Translations under genes and position numbers: made by a program
Notes under the pieces: model-generated
Databases searched by the model: none
What the model saw: the letters and a program-made list of their open reading frames with translations, nothing else
Told to the model about the DNA's origin: nothing
In this document: piece after piece, positions 9,142 to 17,668 of the stretch
Layout: each line of letters opens with the position of its first letter
Numbering within the stretch: position 1 is the stretch's first letter
Assembly: GCF_963973895.1 (NCBI RefSeq)
Contig: NZ_CAXBBF010000001.1
Reading direction: 5' to 3' (one strand)
Source: Porticoccus sp950063125
Lineage (GTDB): Bacteria > Pseudomonadota > Gammaproteobacteria > Pseudomonadales > Porticoccaceae
Length of the DNA stretch: 64,000 nt

Positions 9142-9684
9142 ATGAAAATCCGTCTGGTCGATTATCAGGATGGGCTCAGTGCCCGTTACGGCACCTTGTC
9201 CTCACCATTTGGCTCGCTTTGGCTGGTCTGGACGGAATCCGGTATTGAGCAGTTGGTGTTTCAGGATCGCGGCGAAACCGATCCTTTTCGGGTCTTCCCC
9301 CGGTTGGATAAATCCCGGTGTTTCAGTCGTGACGATGTGGGTGCGGCGACTATCGTGCAAACGCTGTTTTGCAGGCCTGTCGGGGAAAACCCGCAGGAAA
9401 ACAGCCTGACACTGAGTGCTCAGGGTACGGTGTTTCAACGCCGGGTCTGGCAGGCATTATTGTCGATCCCCTTTGCCAGTGTGACCACCTATCAGCAGAT
9501 CGCCAGCGCAATTGACCAGCCCAAAGCGGTGCGCGCCGTGGCCAGCGCTATTGGTGCCAACCCGGTGGCCTGGCTGGTTCCCTGTCATCGGGTGATCCGC
9601 AGCAATGGCGAGCTGGGGGGCTATCGCTGGGGACTGCCAAGGAAGCAACAGATGCTGGATTGGGAGCAGGCTGTTCCGGCATGA
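9142..9684 (+). CDS. ogt: Methylated-DNA--protein-cysteine methyltransferase
   Basis: A suicide DNA repair protein that takes methyl groups from O6-methylguanine onto its own cysteine. The active-site motif VPCHRVI is present with Cys148, followed by the usual SNGELGGYRWG and a Lys-rich end. The C-terminal DNA-binding region begins at about GTVFQRRVWQAL (residue 96). At 180 residues it is the stand-alone Ogt type, not a fused Ada; an N-terminal Ada domain is absent. It is flanked by terminators on both sides and is probably monocistronic. The symbol could equally be adaB-like, since only activity distinguishes them. Confidence 0.93.
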   Translation: MKIRLVDYQDGLSARYGTLSSPFGSLWLVWTESGIEQLVFQDRGETDPFRVFPRLDKSRCFSRDDVGAATIVQTLFCRPVGENPQENSLTLSAQGTVFQRRVWQALLSIPFASVTTYQQIASAIDQPKAVRAVASAIGANPVAWLVPCHRVIRSNGELGGYRWGLPRKQQMLDWEQAVPA

Positions 9685-9690
9685 CATAAA

Positions 9691-9718
9691 AAACCCGGCG
9701 GTAAATGCCGGGTTTCTT
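9691..9718. terminator. Bidirectional terminator between ogt and ppa
   Basis: AAACCCGGC and GCCGGGTTT form a nine-base-pair stem with a six-base loop at 9691-9714. An A run before it and a T run after it let it stop transcription of ogt on the plus strand and, more strongly, of ppa on the minus strand. Confidence 0.85.
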
Positions 9719-9743
9719 CGTCTGCGAGCGCCTGCTCGTGTTT

Positions 9744-10280
9744 TCAGTCTTGCTCTTGCAGATAGCGATCCCGCGAAGCGGTAATTTCCTTGCGGGCGGC
9801 TTCTGCATTGTCCCAACCTTCAACTTTCACCCACTTGCCGGCTTCGAGAGTCTTGTAATTTTCAAAGTAGTGTTTGATCTGCTTGATCAGCAGCTCCGGC
9901 AGGTCGGCAATTTCCTGTACGTGGTCATACAGCTTGGTGAGCTTGGTATGGGGTACCGCCAGTAATTTGGCATCCACACCGGACTCATCGGTCATGTTCA
10001 ACACGCCGATGACCCGGCTGCGGATCACTGAGCCGGGCATGACCGGGTAGGGTGTTACTACCAGCACATCCAGAGGATCGCCATCTTCCGACAGGGTCTG
10101 CGGGATATAGCCGTAATTGGCGGGGTAGAACATGGGTGTTGCAACAAAGCGGTCAACAAAAATTGCATCACTGTCCTTGTCAATTTCGTATTTGATGGGG
10201 TCGTGGTTGGCGGGGATTTCAATGACCACGTTGATATCGTGTGGCAGGTCGTTGCCAGCGGGAATCTTGTTGTAGCTCAT
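9744..10280 (-). CDS. ppa: Inorganic pyrophosphatase (family I)
   Basis: Soluble cytosolic pyrophosphatase that hydrolyses PPi to phosphate and so pulls PPi-releasing syntheses forward, including the Acs reaction next door. The signature DGDPLDVLV spans residues 66-74 and gives metal ligands D66, D68 and D71; YGYIPQT and the N-terminal IEIP strand are also typical. The 178-residue length is normal for bacterial family I. It converges with ogt across a shared terminator. A TATAAT box lies about 77 bases before the start. Confidence 0.96.
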   Translation of the reverse strand: MSYNKIPAGNDLPHDINVVIEIPANHDPIKYEIDKDSDAIFVDRFVATPMFYPANYGYIPQTLSEDGDPLDVLVVTPYPVMPGSVIRSRVIGVLNMTDESGVDAKLLAVPHTKLTKLYDHVQEIADLPELLIKQIKHYFENYKTLEAGKWVKVEGWDNAEAARKEITASRDRYLQEQD

Positions 10281-10356
10281 GTCTCGTCTTCTTCTCTCTT
10301 GCGGTTAGGGAAGCGGAAATGCACAGGTCCACCCGGTGGGTTTCCAGAGTGGCGGG

Positions 10357-10388
10357 ATTATACTGGCCCGTATAGGCTATTGCCAGTG
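10357..10388 (-). promoter_or_regulatory. Probable ppa promoter
   Basis: On the minus strand a perfect -10 box TATAAT is at 10362-10357. A weak -35 (TGGCAA) sits about 17 bases further upstream. The position, about 77 bases before the ppa ATG, is reasonable. Confidence 0.45.
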
Positions 10389-10457
10389 ACACCTTGGTCT
10401 ATACTCCCGGTTCCAAGGCCGCGTTTGCAGGTGTTGGCCGAGAATACCCATTTCAGG

Positions 10458-11138
10458 TTACGACGACGATTGTCGGGCAACGATGGGCTCTATGATCAGC
10501 TCGACACGGCGGTTTTCAGCGCGGCCCGATGCAATGCTGTTATCGGCGATTGGGCGGTTCTGACCGAAGCATTGAATCACCAACCTGGTGGGGGTGATTC
10601 CGCGTTGGGAAAGATACTCTCCAATGGCGAGGGCGCGCTGTTTAGAGAGTCCTTGATTATAGTCAGTCTCTCCCCGGTTGTCGGTGTGACCGGCCACAGT
10701 AATCAGCGTGTTGTCATACTCTGCCAATACCCCGGTAATGGCTGTCAGGGCCGATTGAGCCCCCTTGTTGATGGCTGTGCTGTTGACATCAAAGATAGTT
10801 GCCCCGGGGATAATCATGGTGATTTTGCTGTTCTGTCGACTGAGATCGATACTGTGATTCCTGAGTTTCTGCTGGAGGTTGGCATACTGGACATCCATGT
10901 AATAACCCACCTGTTCCGGGGGCAGTGGGTTGATTTTGCCACTGTTACTTAACGTTGCCTTACGTTTTACCGGACTGTTTTTTTTACTCTCCGAAAGGCT
11001 GGTGATTCTGGCTGGCTCTGACTGTTCAGTCAGAGGATCCCACAGGCTACAGCCACTGCTTGCCAATGCAATGATCGCGATGAATAGCCAGTTCAACGGT
11101 GTCTTTGGGCAAGCAGCGGGTACAGGTGTTTTTTTCAA
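10458..11138 (-). CDS. OmpA-family outer-membrane lipoprotein
   Basis: The mature protein would be a peptidoglycan-binding lipoprotein. The best start is the TTG at 11138, because GGAG lies ten bases before it and the product then opens with MKKTPVP, a basic N-terminus, and a signal peptide ending in the lipobox ASSGC. Starting instead at the ATG at 11201 would add 21 residues and spoil the signal peptide. The C-terminal half is an OmpA domain with the peptidoglycan-contact motif AGHTDNRGETDYN, then LSKQRA, FGQNRPIA and the final ENRRVELII. This YiaD/Pal-like layout suggests envelope stabilisation. It may share a transcript with the EAL gene upstream on the same strand. Confidence 0.85.
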   Translation of the reverse strand: MKKTPVPAACPKTPLNWLFIAIIALASSGCSLWDPLTEQSEPARITSLSESKKNSPVKRKATLSNSGKINPLPPEQVGYYMDVQYANLQQKLRNHSIDLSRQNSKITMIIPGATIFDVNSTAINKGAQSALTAITGVLAEYDNTLITVAGHTDNRGETDYNQGLSKQRALAIGEYLSQRGITPTRLVIQCFGQNRPIADNSIASGRAENRRVELIIEPIVARQSSS

Positions 11139-11243
11139 GCAGTCAATTCTCCGGTGGTTGATACAGGAATGTCCCGGGGAGGGTTGAGCCGGGATGGTCA
11201 TTCCCTCCGGGGCGGGATAGTCTATCTGTGCTGAGCTGGCGGG

Positions 11244-12803
11244 TCAGCTATATTTTTGATGAAAGTCAATAAACTGACGAGCGGTTAAGGGACGACTGAA
11301 CAGGTAGCCCTGCCCCAGCCTGACGCCCTGGCTCAATAGCCAGTCCACCTGATGATCGCACTCGACGCCCTCGGCAATAATATCCAGGTTCAATGATTTT
11401 GCCATCTCGATCACATGGACAATGACGCTGCTGGTTACTGCCTGGTTTTCAATGGCATCGACAAAGGACTTGTCGATTTTCAGGGCATCCAGCTCAAAAC
11501 TCTCCAGATAGGAAAGGCTGGAGTAACCGGTCCCAAAATCATCAATCGCTACCAGATGCCCCCGTTGGCGGAGGGTACGGATCTGCTGCCGCGCCGTGTC
11601 GCTGTCCACCAATGCCCGCTCGGTGATTTCCAGTTTGATGGCCGAAGTAGCCAGTCCGGCGGTTTTCAGCTCGGTTTCAAGGTGGACAAACAGCCGGTCT
11701 GACTGGAAGTCCTGTGCGGAAAGGTTGAGGTTGATACTGAGATCCGGGCATTGTTTTAGAAGATCGCCCAGCTCGTGCAGGATGCCTTGCAGCATGGCCC
11801 GAGCCAGGTCGGTGGCCAACCCGGCCTCCTCGGCGATCGGAATGAAAATGTCCGGGCCGACAACTTCGCCATTGTCACGGGTCCAGCGTGCCAGCGATTC
11901 CGCGCCGAGGCAGCGTCCATTGGACATATCCACGATAGGTTGATAGTTGACTCTCAGTTTATTTCTGGTAATTGCATCACGCAATTCGGCGGCCAGGCTG
12001 AGGTGCTGGCGGGAGTAACGCACTACGGCGAATACCCAAAGGGGGATCAGTAGCAGGGCCAATATCCCGGCGGTGATCAGGGTGGGTAGATAGCGTTTCC
12101 AGAACTCACTCATTGGCTGAATGGCGACAATATCGATGGGAAGCAGGGTGCCCAGGGAAAATCGGGAAATCATCTGTTCTGTTGACTGATTGACAGTCAT
12201 TCCCTGTTTGAGACTTTCCAGTGGTGGGAAAATGGCATTGGGTGGCGTCGTGATCATGGGCAGTCTTTCTACCCACAGGCCGGCCATCTGTCCCTCCAGA
12301 AGGTCCACGTTCAGTAGCAGCCGTGGGTCGATCACCACATCATGGTGGCCGAATCGCATCAGAAATAGCTGTACGCCGCCCACCTCTGTCGCCTCGCTGG
12401 GCCACCAGGCAATCACGCCCGAGTTGTAAATACGGCTGGCTTTGGGTGGTGTGAAAGAGATGCCCTGAATAAACCCGGCACCACAGAGCCGCTCGGCGGC
12501 ACGCCAGTAGCCAATTGCCCGGATGTAGGGGCGCGCGACGGCGACATCCTGCATCATAGCCAGGTGGGCGGCGTTACAGGGATCAGTGGCTTGTTCATTG
12601 AGGGTTTCAAGTAGATTGCGGGCGTCAATAATGGCGTATTCCGTTTCCTCACCGAGCCGTTGTGACAATTCTTGCAGACGCTGCTCCTCCGTGCCAACGG
12701 ATTCACGCCAGATATACCAGCCGAGCAGCAGTGACAGGGTCAATGCCCCAAGCACTGTAATGGCCAGGATACCAAAAAAGATTTTGTCACGACGTGCCAG
12801 CAT
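11244..12803 (-). CDS. CSS-type sensor EAL cyclic-di-GMP phosphodiesterase
   Basis: An inner-membrane c-di-GMP phosphodiesterase of 519 residues. A first membrane helix at about 9-31 and a second at about 241-262 enclose a periplasmic domain with two cysteines (C75 and C107) in the arrangement of the CSS-motif family, in which cysteine redox state controls activity. The EAL domain starts at about residue 280. Its signature reads ESL (302-304), a tolerated variant, and the other catalytic blocks NLSAQDF, EITERAL, DDFGTGYSSL and AEGVE are intact, so it should be active. It lies divergent from hemN, sharing an intergenic region that holds a perfect FNR/Anr box. Confidence 0.9.
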   Translation of the reverse strand: MLARRDKIFFGILAITVLGALTLSLLLGWYIWRESVGTEEQRLQELSQRLGEETEYAIIDARNLLETLNEQATDPCNAAHLAMMQDVAVARPYIRAIGYWRAAERLCGAGFIQGISFTPPKASRIYNSGVIAWWPSEATEVGGVQLFLMRFGHHDVVIDPRLLLNVDLLEGQMAGLWVERLPMITTPPNAIFPPLESLKQGMTVNQSTEQMISRFSLGTLLPIDIVAIQPMSEFWKRYLPTLITAGILALLLIPLWVFAVVRYSRQHLSLAAELRDAITRNKLRVNYQPIVDMSNGRCLGAESLARWTRDNGEVVGPDIFIPIAEEAGLATDLARAMLQGILHELGDLLKQCPDLSINLNLSAQDFQSDRLFVHLETELKTAGLATSAIKLEITERALVDSDTARQQIRTLRQRGHLVAIDDFGTGYSSLSYLESFELDALKIDKSFVDAIENQAVTSSVIVHVIEMAKSLNLDIIAEGVECDHQVDWLLSQGVRLGQGYLFSRPLTARQFIDFHQKYS

Positions 12804-12910
12804 GGAGGAAACAGACTCATGGGAGGGGCGCTACTTTAACAGAGAGTCACCCAAAACGGGTATGGGATGACTATCTTGATGGCAGGGGCTTTGTGGGTTG
12901 ATCGAGGGGG

Positions 12911-12924
12911 TTGATCGACATCAA
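12911..12924. promoter_or_regulatory. FNR/Anr box upstream of hemN
   Basis: TTGATCGACATCAA is an exact match to the FNR/Anr consensus TTGAT-N4-ATCAA. Its centre lies about 66 bases before the hemN GTG start, so it is well placed to activate hemN when oxygen is low, as known for hemN in pseudomonads. It could also act on the divergent EAL gene. Confidence 0.8.
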
Positions 12925-12983
12925 CAAGACGTAGGCGAACCGCTGCTAGGATCTGTCTTTTCCTCAACAGGTCTTTCATCACC

Positions 12984-14375
12984 GTGATTTCTGAAAATAC
13001 GGCTATCTGGGATCGTCAGTTGATCGAGCGCTACGACCTGTCTGGCCCTCGTTACACGTCCTACCCCACGGCGCCACAATTCCACGAAGGTTTTGGTGAG
13101 GCAGCGCTGTGTCAGGCGATTGAGCGCAGCAATGCGGCGGGTCGCCCTCTGTCTCTGTATTTTCATATCCCATTCTGCAGTACGGTCTGTTACTACTGTG
13201 CCTGTAACAAGATCATCACGGCCAATCGCAAGCGCGCCTTGCCCTATCTGGAACGGCTGATTACCGAGGTGGCCTGCCAGGGTGCGCTATTTGATCGTTC
13301 CCGGTCAGTGCATCAGCTGCACTGGGGGGGCGGCACGCCCACTTACATCAGCGATGATGAAAAACGCCTGTTGATGGCCGCCACCCGCAAACATTTTAAT
13401 CTGCTGGACGATGACAGTGGCGAGTATTCGATCGAAATTCATCCGGGGGATATGGCCGTCAGCACGATCAGCTGTCTGCGGGAGCTGGGCTTTAACCGCC
13501 TCAGTATGGGGATTCAGGATTTCGATCCCACAGTGCAGCAGGCAGTCAACCGCTTCAACTCGGTGGAGGAGGTGCACGCACTGGTGGAGGCGGGCCGCGC
13601 TGAGGGTTTTCACTCCATCAGTATGGATCTGATCTACGGCTTGCCCCATCAGACTTGGGATACTTTCAGACGCACTCTGGACAGTATCATTGAACTCGGG
13701 CCAGATCGTCTCTCGGTGTTCAATTACGCCCATTTACCCCATCTGTTCAAGGTGCAGAAACAGATCGACGAAAGCGCGCTGCCCAGTGCGGCTGAAAAGC
13801 TGTTGATGATGGAAAGTATCACCCGGATGCTGCTGAAAGCCGGTTATGTCTATATCGGTATGGATCACTTTGCCCGCCCGGATGACGAGCTGGCGGTGGC
13901 CCAGCGCAATGGTGTGTTGCAGCGCAATTTCCAGGGTTACTCCACCCACGGCGGCTCTGATCTGGTGGCCTTTGGTGTGTCTGCCATCAGCGCCATTGAC
14001 AATGTGTTCGCCCAGAACCACAAGCAGATCGAGGATTACCAGGCAGCCATCGACAGCGGCCATCTGCCGGTGGCGCGGGGCTTTGAGCTGAGCCCCGACG
14101 ACCTGTTGCGCCAGGCGGTGATCAGGCAATTGATCTGCCACTTTGAGTTGCATTTTGCCGACATCGAGCAACAATTTGACGTCGTGTTCGCCGACTACTT
14201 TGCGGAGGAGTTGCACCAGCTGCGGCCGATGATAGACGATGGCCTGGTGGTCCTCAGCCCGGAGGGCCTCCGGGTAACCCCTGCGGGGCGACTGTTGATT
14301 CGCCGCGTCTGCATGACCTTTGACGCCTATATCAACAAATCCGGGTCGGAAATTCGTTACTCCAAAATTATTTAA
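12984..14375 (+). CDS. hemN: Oxygen-independent coproporphyrinogen III oxidase
   Basis: Radical SAM enzyme that makes protoporphyrinogen IX by decarboxylating coproporphyrinogen III without oxygen. The cluster motif FCSTVCYYCAC gives C65, C69, C72 and the extra C74 typical of true HemN; RYTSYPTA near the start and HLHWGGGTP-like residues follow. The length of 463 residues matches HemN rather than the shorter HemW. The start is GTG at 12984 with a poor ribosome binding site. A perfect FNR/Anr box lies upstream, which fits induction at low oxygen. It is followed by a riboswitch that begins a separate thiamine operon. Confidence 0.96.
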   Translation: MISENTAIWDRQLIERYDLSGPRYTSYPTAPQFHEGFGEAALCQAIERSNAAGRPLSLYFHIPFCSTVCYYCACNKIITANRKRALPYLERLITEVACQGALFDRSRSVHQLHWGGGTPTYISDDEKRLLMAATRKHFNLLDDDSGEYSIEIHPGDMAVSTISCLRELGFNRLSMGIQDFDPTVQQAVNRFNSVEEVHALVEAGRAEGFHSISMDLIYGLPHQTWDTFRRTLDSIIELGPDRLSVFNYAHLPHLFKVQKQIDESALPSAAEKLLMMESITRMLLKAGYVYIGMDHFARPDDELAVAQRNGVLQRNFQGYSTHGGSDLVAFGVSAISAIDNVFAQNHKQIEDYQAAIDSGHLPVARGFELSPDDLLRQAVIRQLICHFELHFADIEQQFDVVFADYFAEELHQLRPMIDDGLVVLSPEGLRVTPAGRLLIRRVCMTFDAYINKSGSEIRYSKII

Positions 14376-14444
14376 GTAAAGCCATTGAGTTGGTAATTGA
14401 TTCGCGTAAAATCGCAATTTCACCTGCACAGAGCAGATGAATTT

Positions 14445-14526
14445 TCCTAAGGGGCGGCGCAAGCCTGAGACATCCTCGGATGAACCCTTTGAACCTGATC
14501 CGGATAGTACCGGCGTAGGGATAGGA
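14445..14526 (+). ncRNA. TPP riboswitch (THI element)
   Basis: The leader of the TonB receptor gene carries the conserved thiamine pyrophosphate aptamer. Its outer stem pairs TCCTA (14445-14449) with TAGGA (14522-14526). The pyrimidine-sensor segment GCCTGAGA is at 14463-14470, followed by ACCCTTTGAACCTGATC near 14484-14500 and then CGGATAGTACCGGCGTAGGG. These match the THI-box consensus closely. The expression platform is not obvious; no T-rich terminator follows, so control of translation by hiding the GAGG site before 14591 is likely. High TPP would therefore switch off the downstream thiamine uptake and salvage genes. Confidence 0.96.
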
Positions 14527-14590
14527 CGCAAAAGTTACCGTTCACTCCTCCCATATCCGGGTCTCTTTAACAATGTTAATGAGGCTCATC

Positions 14591-16777
14591 ATGATAGACC
14601 TGTTTCGAAAAATGCCATTACTGGCATTTGCCTGCCTGCTTTCCGGCGTTGTGCTTGCTACAGAACCCGAGGGTCCTGAGGGCACAGCAACCGGGACCGA
14701 GACCACCATAGAGACGTTATCCGCTGAAACCATTCAGGAAGTGGTGGTGACTGCCCAGTTTCGCGAGGTATCCGTGCTGGATACCGGCAACAGTATCAGC
14801 ATCCTCGACAGTCAGCAGATTGAACGCCGTCAGGCCCGTCACCTGGATCAGCTCCTGAATCTGGTTCCGAATGTGAATTTTTCCAGCGGCGCATCGCGGG
14901 GCAAGTTTATCCAGATCCGTGGTATCGGCGAGCGCAGTCAGTTTATCGAGCCGCTGAATCCTTCAGTAGGGCTGCTGATTGACGGGATTGATTTCAGTGG
15001 TATCGGCGGTGCGGCAACAACCCTCGATTTGCGTCAGGTTGAAGTGTTGCGTGGTCCCCAGGGCACCCTCTACGGTGCCAACGCGCTGGCGGGGTTGATC
15101 AACATGAAATCAAATAATCCCTCCGACGTATTTGAAGGCCACATTGAAACCTCTATCGCCGAATACGAAACCCGCACCACCAGCGCAGTATTGAGTGGAC
15201 CGATTGCCGATAATCTGGGCTACCGTCTGGCCGTGCAGGGTCACCGCAGTGACGGCTATATCGATAACGAATTTCTCAATCGCAAGGATACCAGTAACAT
15301 CGATGAGCTCACCGCCCGGGGCAAGCTGCATTGGCGAGTCAGCGACCGGTTGCAACTGAACTTTACCGGTTTCTACGTGGATGCGGACAACGGTTACGAT
15401 GCCTTTTCGTTGGATAACACCCGCAAGACGCTCTCCGATCAGCCGGGTAACGACCGCCAGGAGTCCACGGCCTTTGCCGTTGAGAGTATCTGGCAGGCCT
15501 CCGAGCAGTTTGAGGTGGTCGGACTGGTCAGTTATGCCGATAGCAATCTTGAGTACAGCTATGATGAGGACTGGAGCTTTGCGGCTATCTGTGATGGTCT
15601 GCCCTGCGAGGGTTGGGCCTATTCCTCTTTTGATCGCTACCAGCGTAGCCGCTATAACGGCACCCTGGATCTGAAGCTGGTTTCCAGTGAAGCGGGACGT
15701 CTTTTCAATGGTGCCAGCGACTGGGTGCTGGGCATTTATTACCGCAGGCAGAATGAGTCGCTGCTGCGCGAATACACCTATGCCGACGGTGATTTCAACA
15801 GTGATTTTGACACCCGCAACCGGGCTGTCTACGGTCAGTTGGACACCCGGCTCAGCGACCGTTTAAAGCTGGTCAGCGGGGCGCGAATCGAGTTTCGCCG
15901 TGCCGATTATCTGGACAGCGAGGGGGTTAGTCACAATACCAGTGAAAGACTCTGGGGTGGCCGTCTGGCTCTGGAATACAGTCTGACGCCGGAAACCCTG
16001 CTTTATGGTCTGGTCTCCCGGGGTTACAAGGCTGGTGGGGTCAACAGCAACCCTGAACTGGACCCCGGTGCGCGGGATTTTGATACCGAATATATGTGGA
16101 ATATTGAAACCGGCATCAAGGGTGACTGGCTGGATCGCACCCTGCAGGTCCAACTGGCACTGTTTTATCAAATGCGCCGGGATATGCAGGTTAAGCAGTC
16201 ACTGGTCAAGCCGATTACCGGTGATCTGTGCCCCTGCAGTTTTATTGACACGTTTGATAATGCGTCCAAAGGTCGCAATTACGGCCTTGAGCTGATGTTT
16301 GACTGGTTGGCGATGGACCATGTGCAGGTCTACGGTAGTCTCGGCCTGCTCCGTGCTACCTATCAGGATTTTGAAAGCTTCAGTCATGTGGATGCCGATC
16401 CGGAAAACAATGTGGCGGTCGATCTCGATGGCCGGGAACAGGCCCATGCGCCTTCCTACCAGTTTTCCCTGGGGGTCGAAGTGGCCTTAACCGGGCAGAT
16501 GTCGGCGGCACTGGAAATGGAAGGCAAGCAGCAGTTCTATCTGTCCCCGCGGCACAATGCCAGGTCAAACCGCTACGAGCTGTTCAATGCCCGGCTTGAG
16601 TACCGGGTGCAACAGTGGGATTTTCTGCTGTGGGGACGTAATCTGACAGACCGGGATGTGATTGTTCGCGGCTTTGGAGGCTTCGGCAATGACCCCCGCA
16701 ATTTTTATCAGACTGAACCCTACTATCAGTATGGTGAGCCGCGCATCGTCGGTGTCACCGCCAAATACCGTTTTTAA
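14591..16777 (+). CDS. TonB-dependent receptor, probable thiamine uptake
   Basis: Outer-membrane ligand-gated channel. The start chosen is the ATG at 14591, with GAGG six bases upstream, giving a signal peptide MIDLFRKMPLLAFACLLSG; an in-frame ATG at 14573 lacks a site. The TonB box EVVVTAQ follows, then the plug domain (IQIRGIGE, VEVLRGPQGTLYGANALAG) and a beta-barrel ending in GVTAKYRF, with the usual terminal Phe. The protein has 728 residues. Thiamine or a precursor is the predicted ligand purely from context: a TPP riboswitch precedes it, and a thiamine-binding protein, a PnuC-like transporter and a thiamine kinase follow on the same strand. Confidence 0.93.
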   Translation: MIDLFRKMPLLAFACLLSGVVLATEPEGPEGTATGTETTIETLSAETIQEVVVTAQFREVSVLDTGNSISILDSQQIERRQARHLDQLLNLVPNVNFSSGASRGKFIQIRGIGERSQFIEPLNPSVGLLIDGIDFSGIGGAATTLDLRQVEVLRGPQGTLYGANALAGLINMKSNNPSDVFEGHIETSIAEYETRTTSAVLSGPIADNLGYRLAVQGHRSDGYIDNEFLNRKDTSNIDELTARGKLHWRVSDRLQLNFTGFYVDADNGYDAFSLDNTRKTLSDQPGNDRQESTAFAVESIWQASEQFEVVGLVSYADSNLEYSYDEDWSFAAICDGLPCEGWAYSSFDRYQRSRYNGTLDLKLVSSEAGRLFNGASDWVLGIYYRRQNESLLREYTYADGDFNSDFDTRNRAVYGQLDTRLSDRLKLVSGARIEFRRADYLDSEGVSHNTSERLWGGRLALEYSLTPETLLYGLVSRGYKAGGVNSNPELDPGARDFDTEYMWNIETGIKGDWLDRTLQVQLALFYQMRRDMQVKQSLVKPITGDLCPCSFIDTFDNASKGRNYGLELMFDWLAMDHVQVYGSLGLLRATYQDFESFSHVDADPENNVAVDLDGREQAHAPSYQFSLGVEVALTGQMSAALEMEGKQQFYLSPRHNARSNRYELFNARLEYRVQQWDFLLWGRNLTDRDVIVRGFGGFGNDPRNFYQTEPYYQYGEPRIVGVTAKYRF

Positions 16778-16804
16778 GGGCATTACCCCAGGGAGATTTG
16801 CCGT

Positions 16805-17053
16805 ATGCAGGTGACCATTGATGTCAGTATGTATCCCAACCGGGAGGACTTTATTCCGCCGATCAAGGGGTTTATCGAGAAGATTAACCGCTATTCGGGG
16901 CTTGAGGTGCAGACCTTTCCCACCAGTACGGTAGTGCAGGGCGAATACCAGGCGGCCATGCAGGCGGTACAGGACACTATAGCCGCCTGCCGTGAGGAAT
17001 TCGGCATGGCGGTGTATGTGCTCAAGGTGATTCCCGGATACGAGGCGCTCTGA
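16805..17053 (+). CDS. Thiamine-binding protein (MTH1187/YkoF-like)
   Basis: A small cytosolic protein of 82 residues without a signal peptide. Its pattern, a first strand VTIDVSMYP, a middle block YSGLEVQTFPTSTVVQGEY and a closing strand YVLKVIPGYE, fits the thiamine-binding Thiamine_BP (PF01910) family of ferredoxin-like dimers. It lies 27 bases after the TonB receptor and abuts the PnuC-like transporter (stop 17053, next ATG 17054). It probably buffers or delivers thiamine or hydroxymethylpyrimidine between uptake and phosphorylation; no enzymatic residues are apparent. Confidence 0.82.
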   Translation: MQVTIDVSMYPNREDFIPPIKGFIEKINRYSGLEVQTFPTSTVVQGEYQAAMQAVQDTIAACREEFGMAVYVLKVIPGYEAL

Positions 17054-17668
17054 ATGTCGGACTGGTTGAGCCTGGAAGCACTGGCGGTGGTTTTTTCATT
17101 GGCCTATCTCGTGTTGGCGATGCGAGAGAACAGCCTGTGCTGGTTTTGTGCCTTTTTTGGCACGGCTATTTATATCTGGGTATTTGGTGGTGTCAGCCTT
17201 TACATGGGCTCGTTGCTGCACGTCTATTATCTGGTGATGGCGGTATATGGGTGGTATCAGTGGCGTCGCGGTGGTGTCGGACATCGCGGCGTCAAAATAT
17301 CCCGCTGGGGGCTAACGCAACACTTGTATGCGTTGCTCGCTGTTGTGCTGGCCTCCGCCGTGTCCGGCCACCTGCTGTCCCAACACACCGATGCCCACTT
17401 GCCCTATCTGGACTCCTTCACTACCTGGGGCGGGGTGCTGACCACGGTGATGGTAGCCCGCAAGATTTTGGAAAACTGGCTCTACTGGATTGTCGTCGAC
17501 GGTGCATCGATTTACCTGTATCTGGATCGTGAGCTCTACCTCACGGCCGGCCTGTTTGCTGTTTATCTGGTGCTGGTCGTGCTCGGTTTTATCCGCTGGA
17601 GAAAACATTACCTTGAACAGCCAATCACTGAGCGACGGCAAGAGTTTGCTGCACCAGACGTTATCTGA
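17054..17668 (+). CDS. pnuT: PnuC-family transporter, probable thiamine transporter
   Basis: An inner-membrane protein of 204 residues with about seven hydrophobic segments. Hallmarks of the PnuC family are visible: the Trp-rich ENSLCWFCAFFG, MAVYGWYQWRR, and near the end NWLYWIVVDGASIYLYL. PnuC itself carries nicotinamide riboside, but members in TPP-riboswitch operons are assigned to thiamine (PnuT). Facilitated diffusion of thiamine followed by trapping through phosphorylation by the next gene is the expected mechanism. The start ATG immediately follows the stop of the thiamine-binding protein, and the kinase start lies inside its 3' end, so the genes are tightly coupled. Confidence 0.87.
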   Translation: MSDWLSLEALAVVFSLAYLVLAMRENSLCWFCAFFGTAIYIWVFGGVSLYMGSLLHVYYLVMAVYGWYQWRRGGVGHRGVKISRWGLTQHLYALLAVVLASAVSGHLLSQHTDAHLPYLDSFTTWGGVLTTVMVARKILENWLYWIVVDGASIYLYLDRELYLTAGLFAVYLVLVVLGFIRWRKHYLEQPITERRQEFAAPDVI

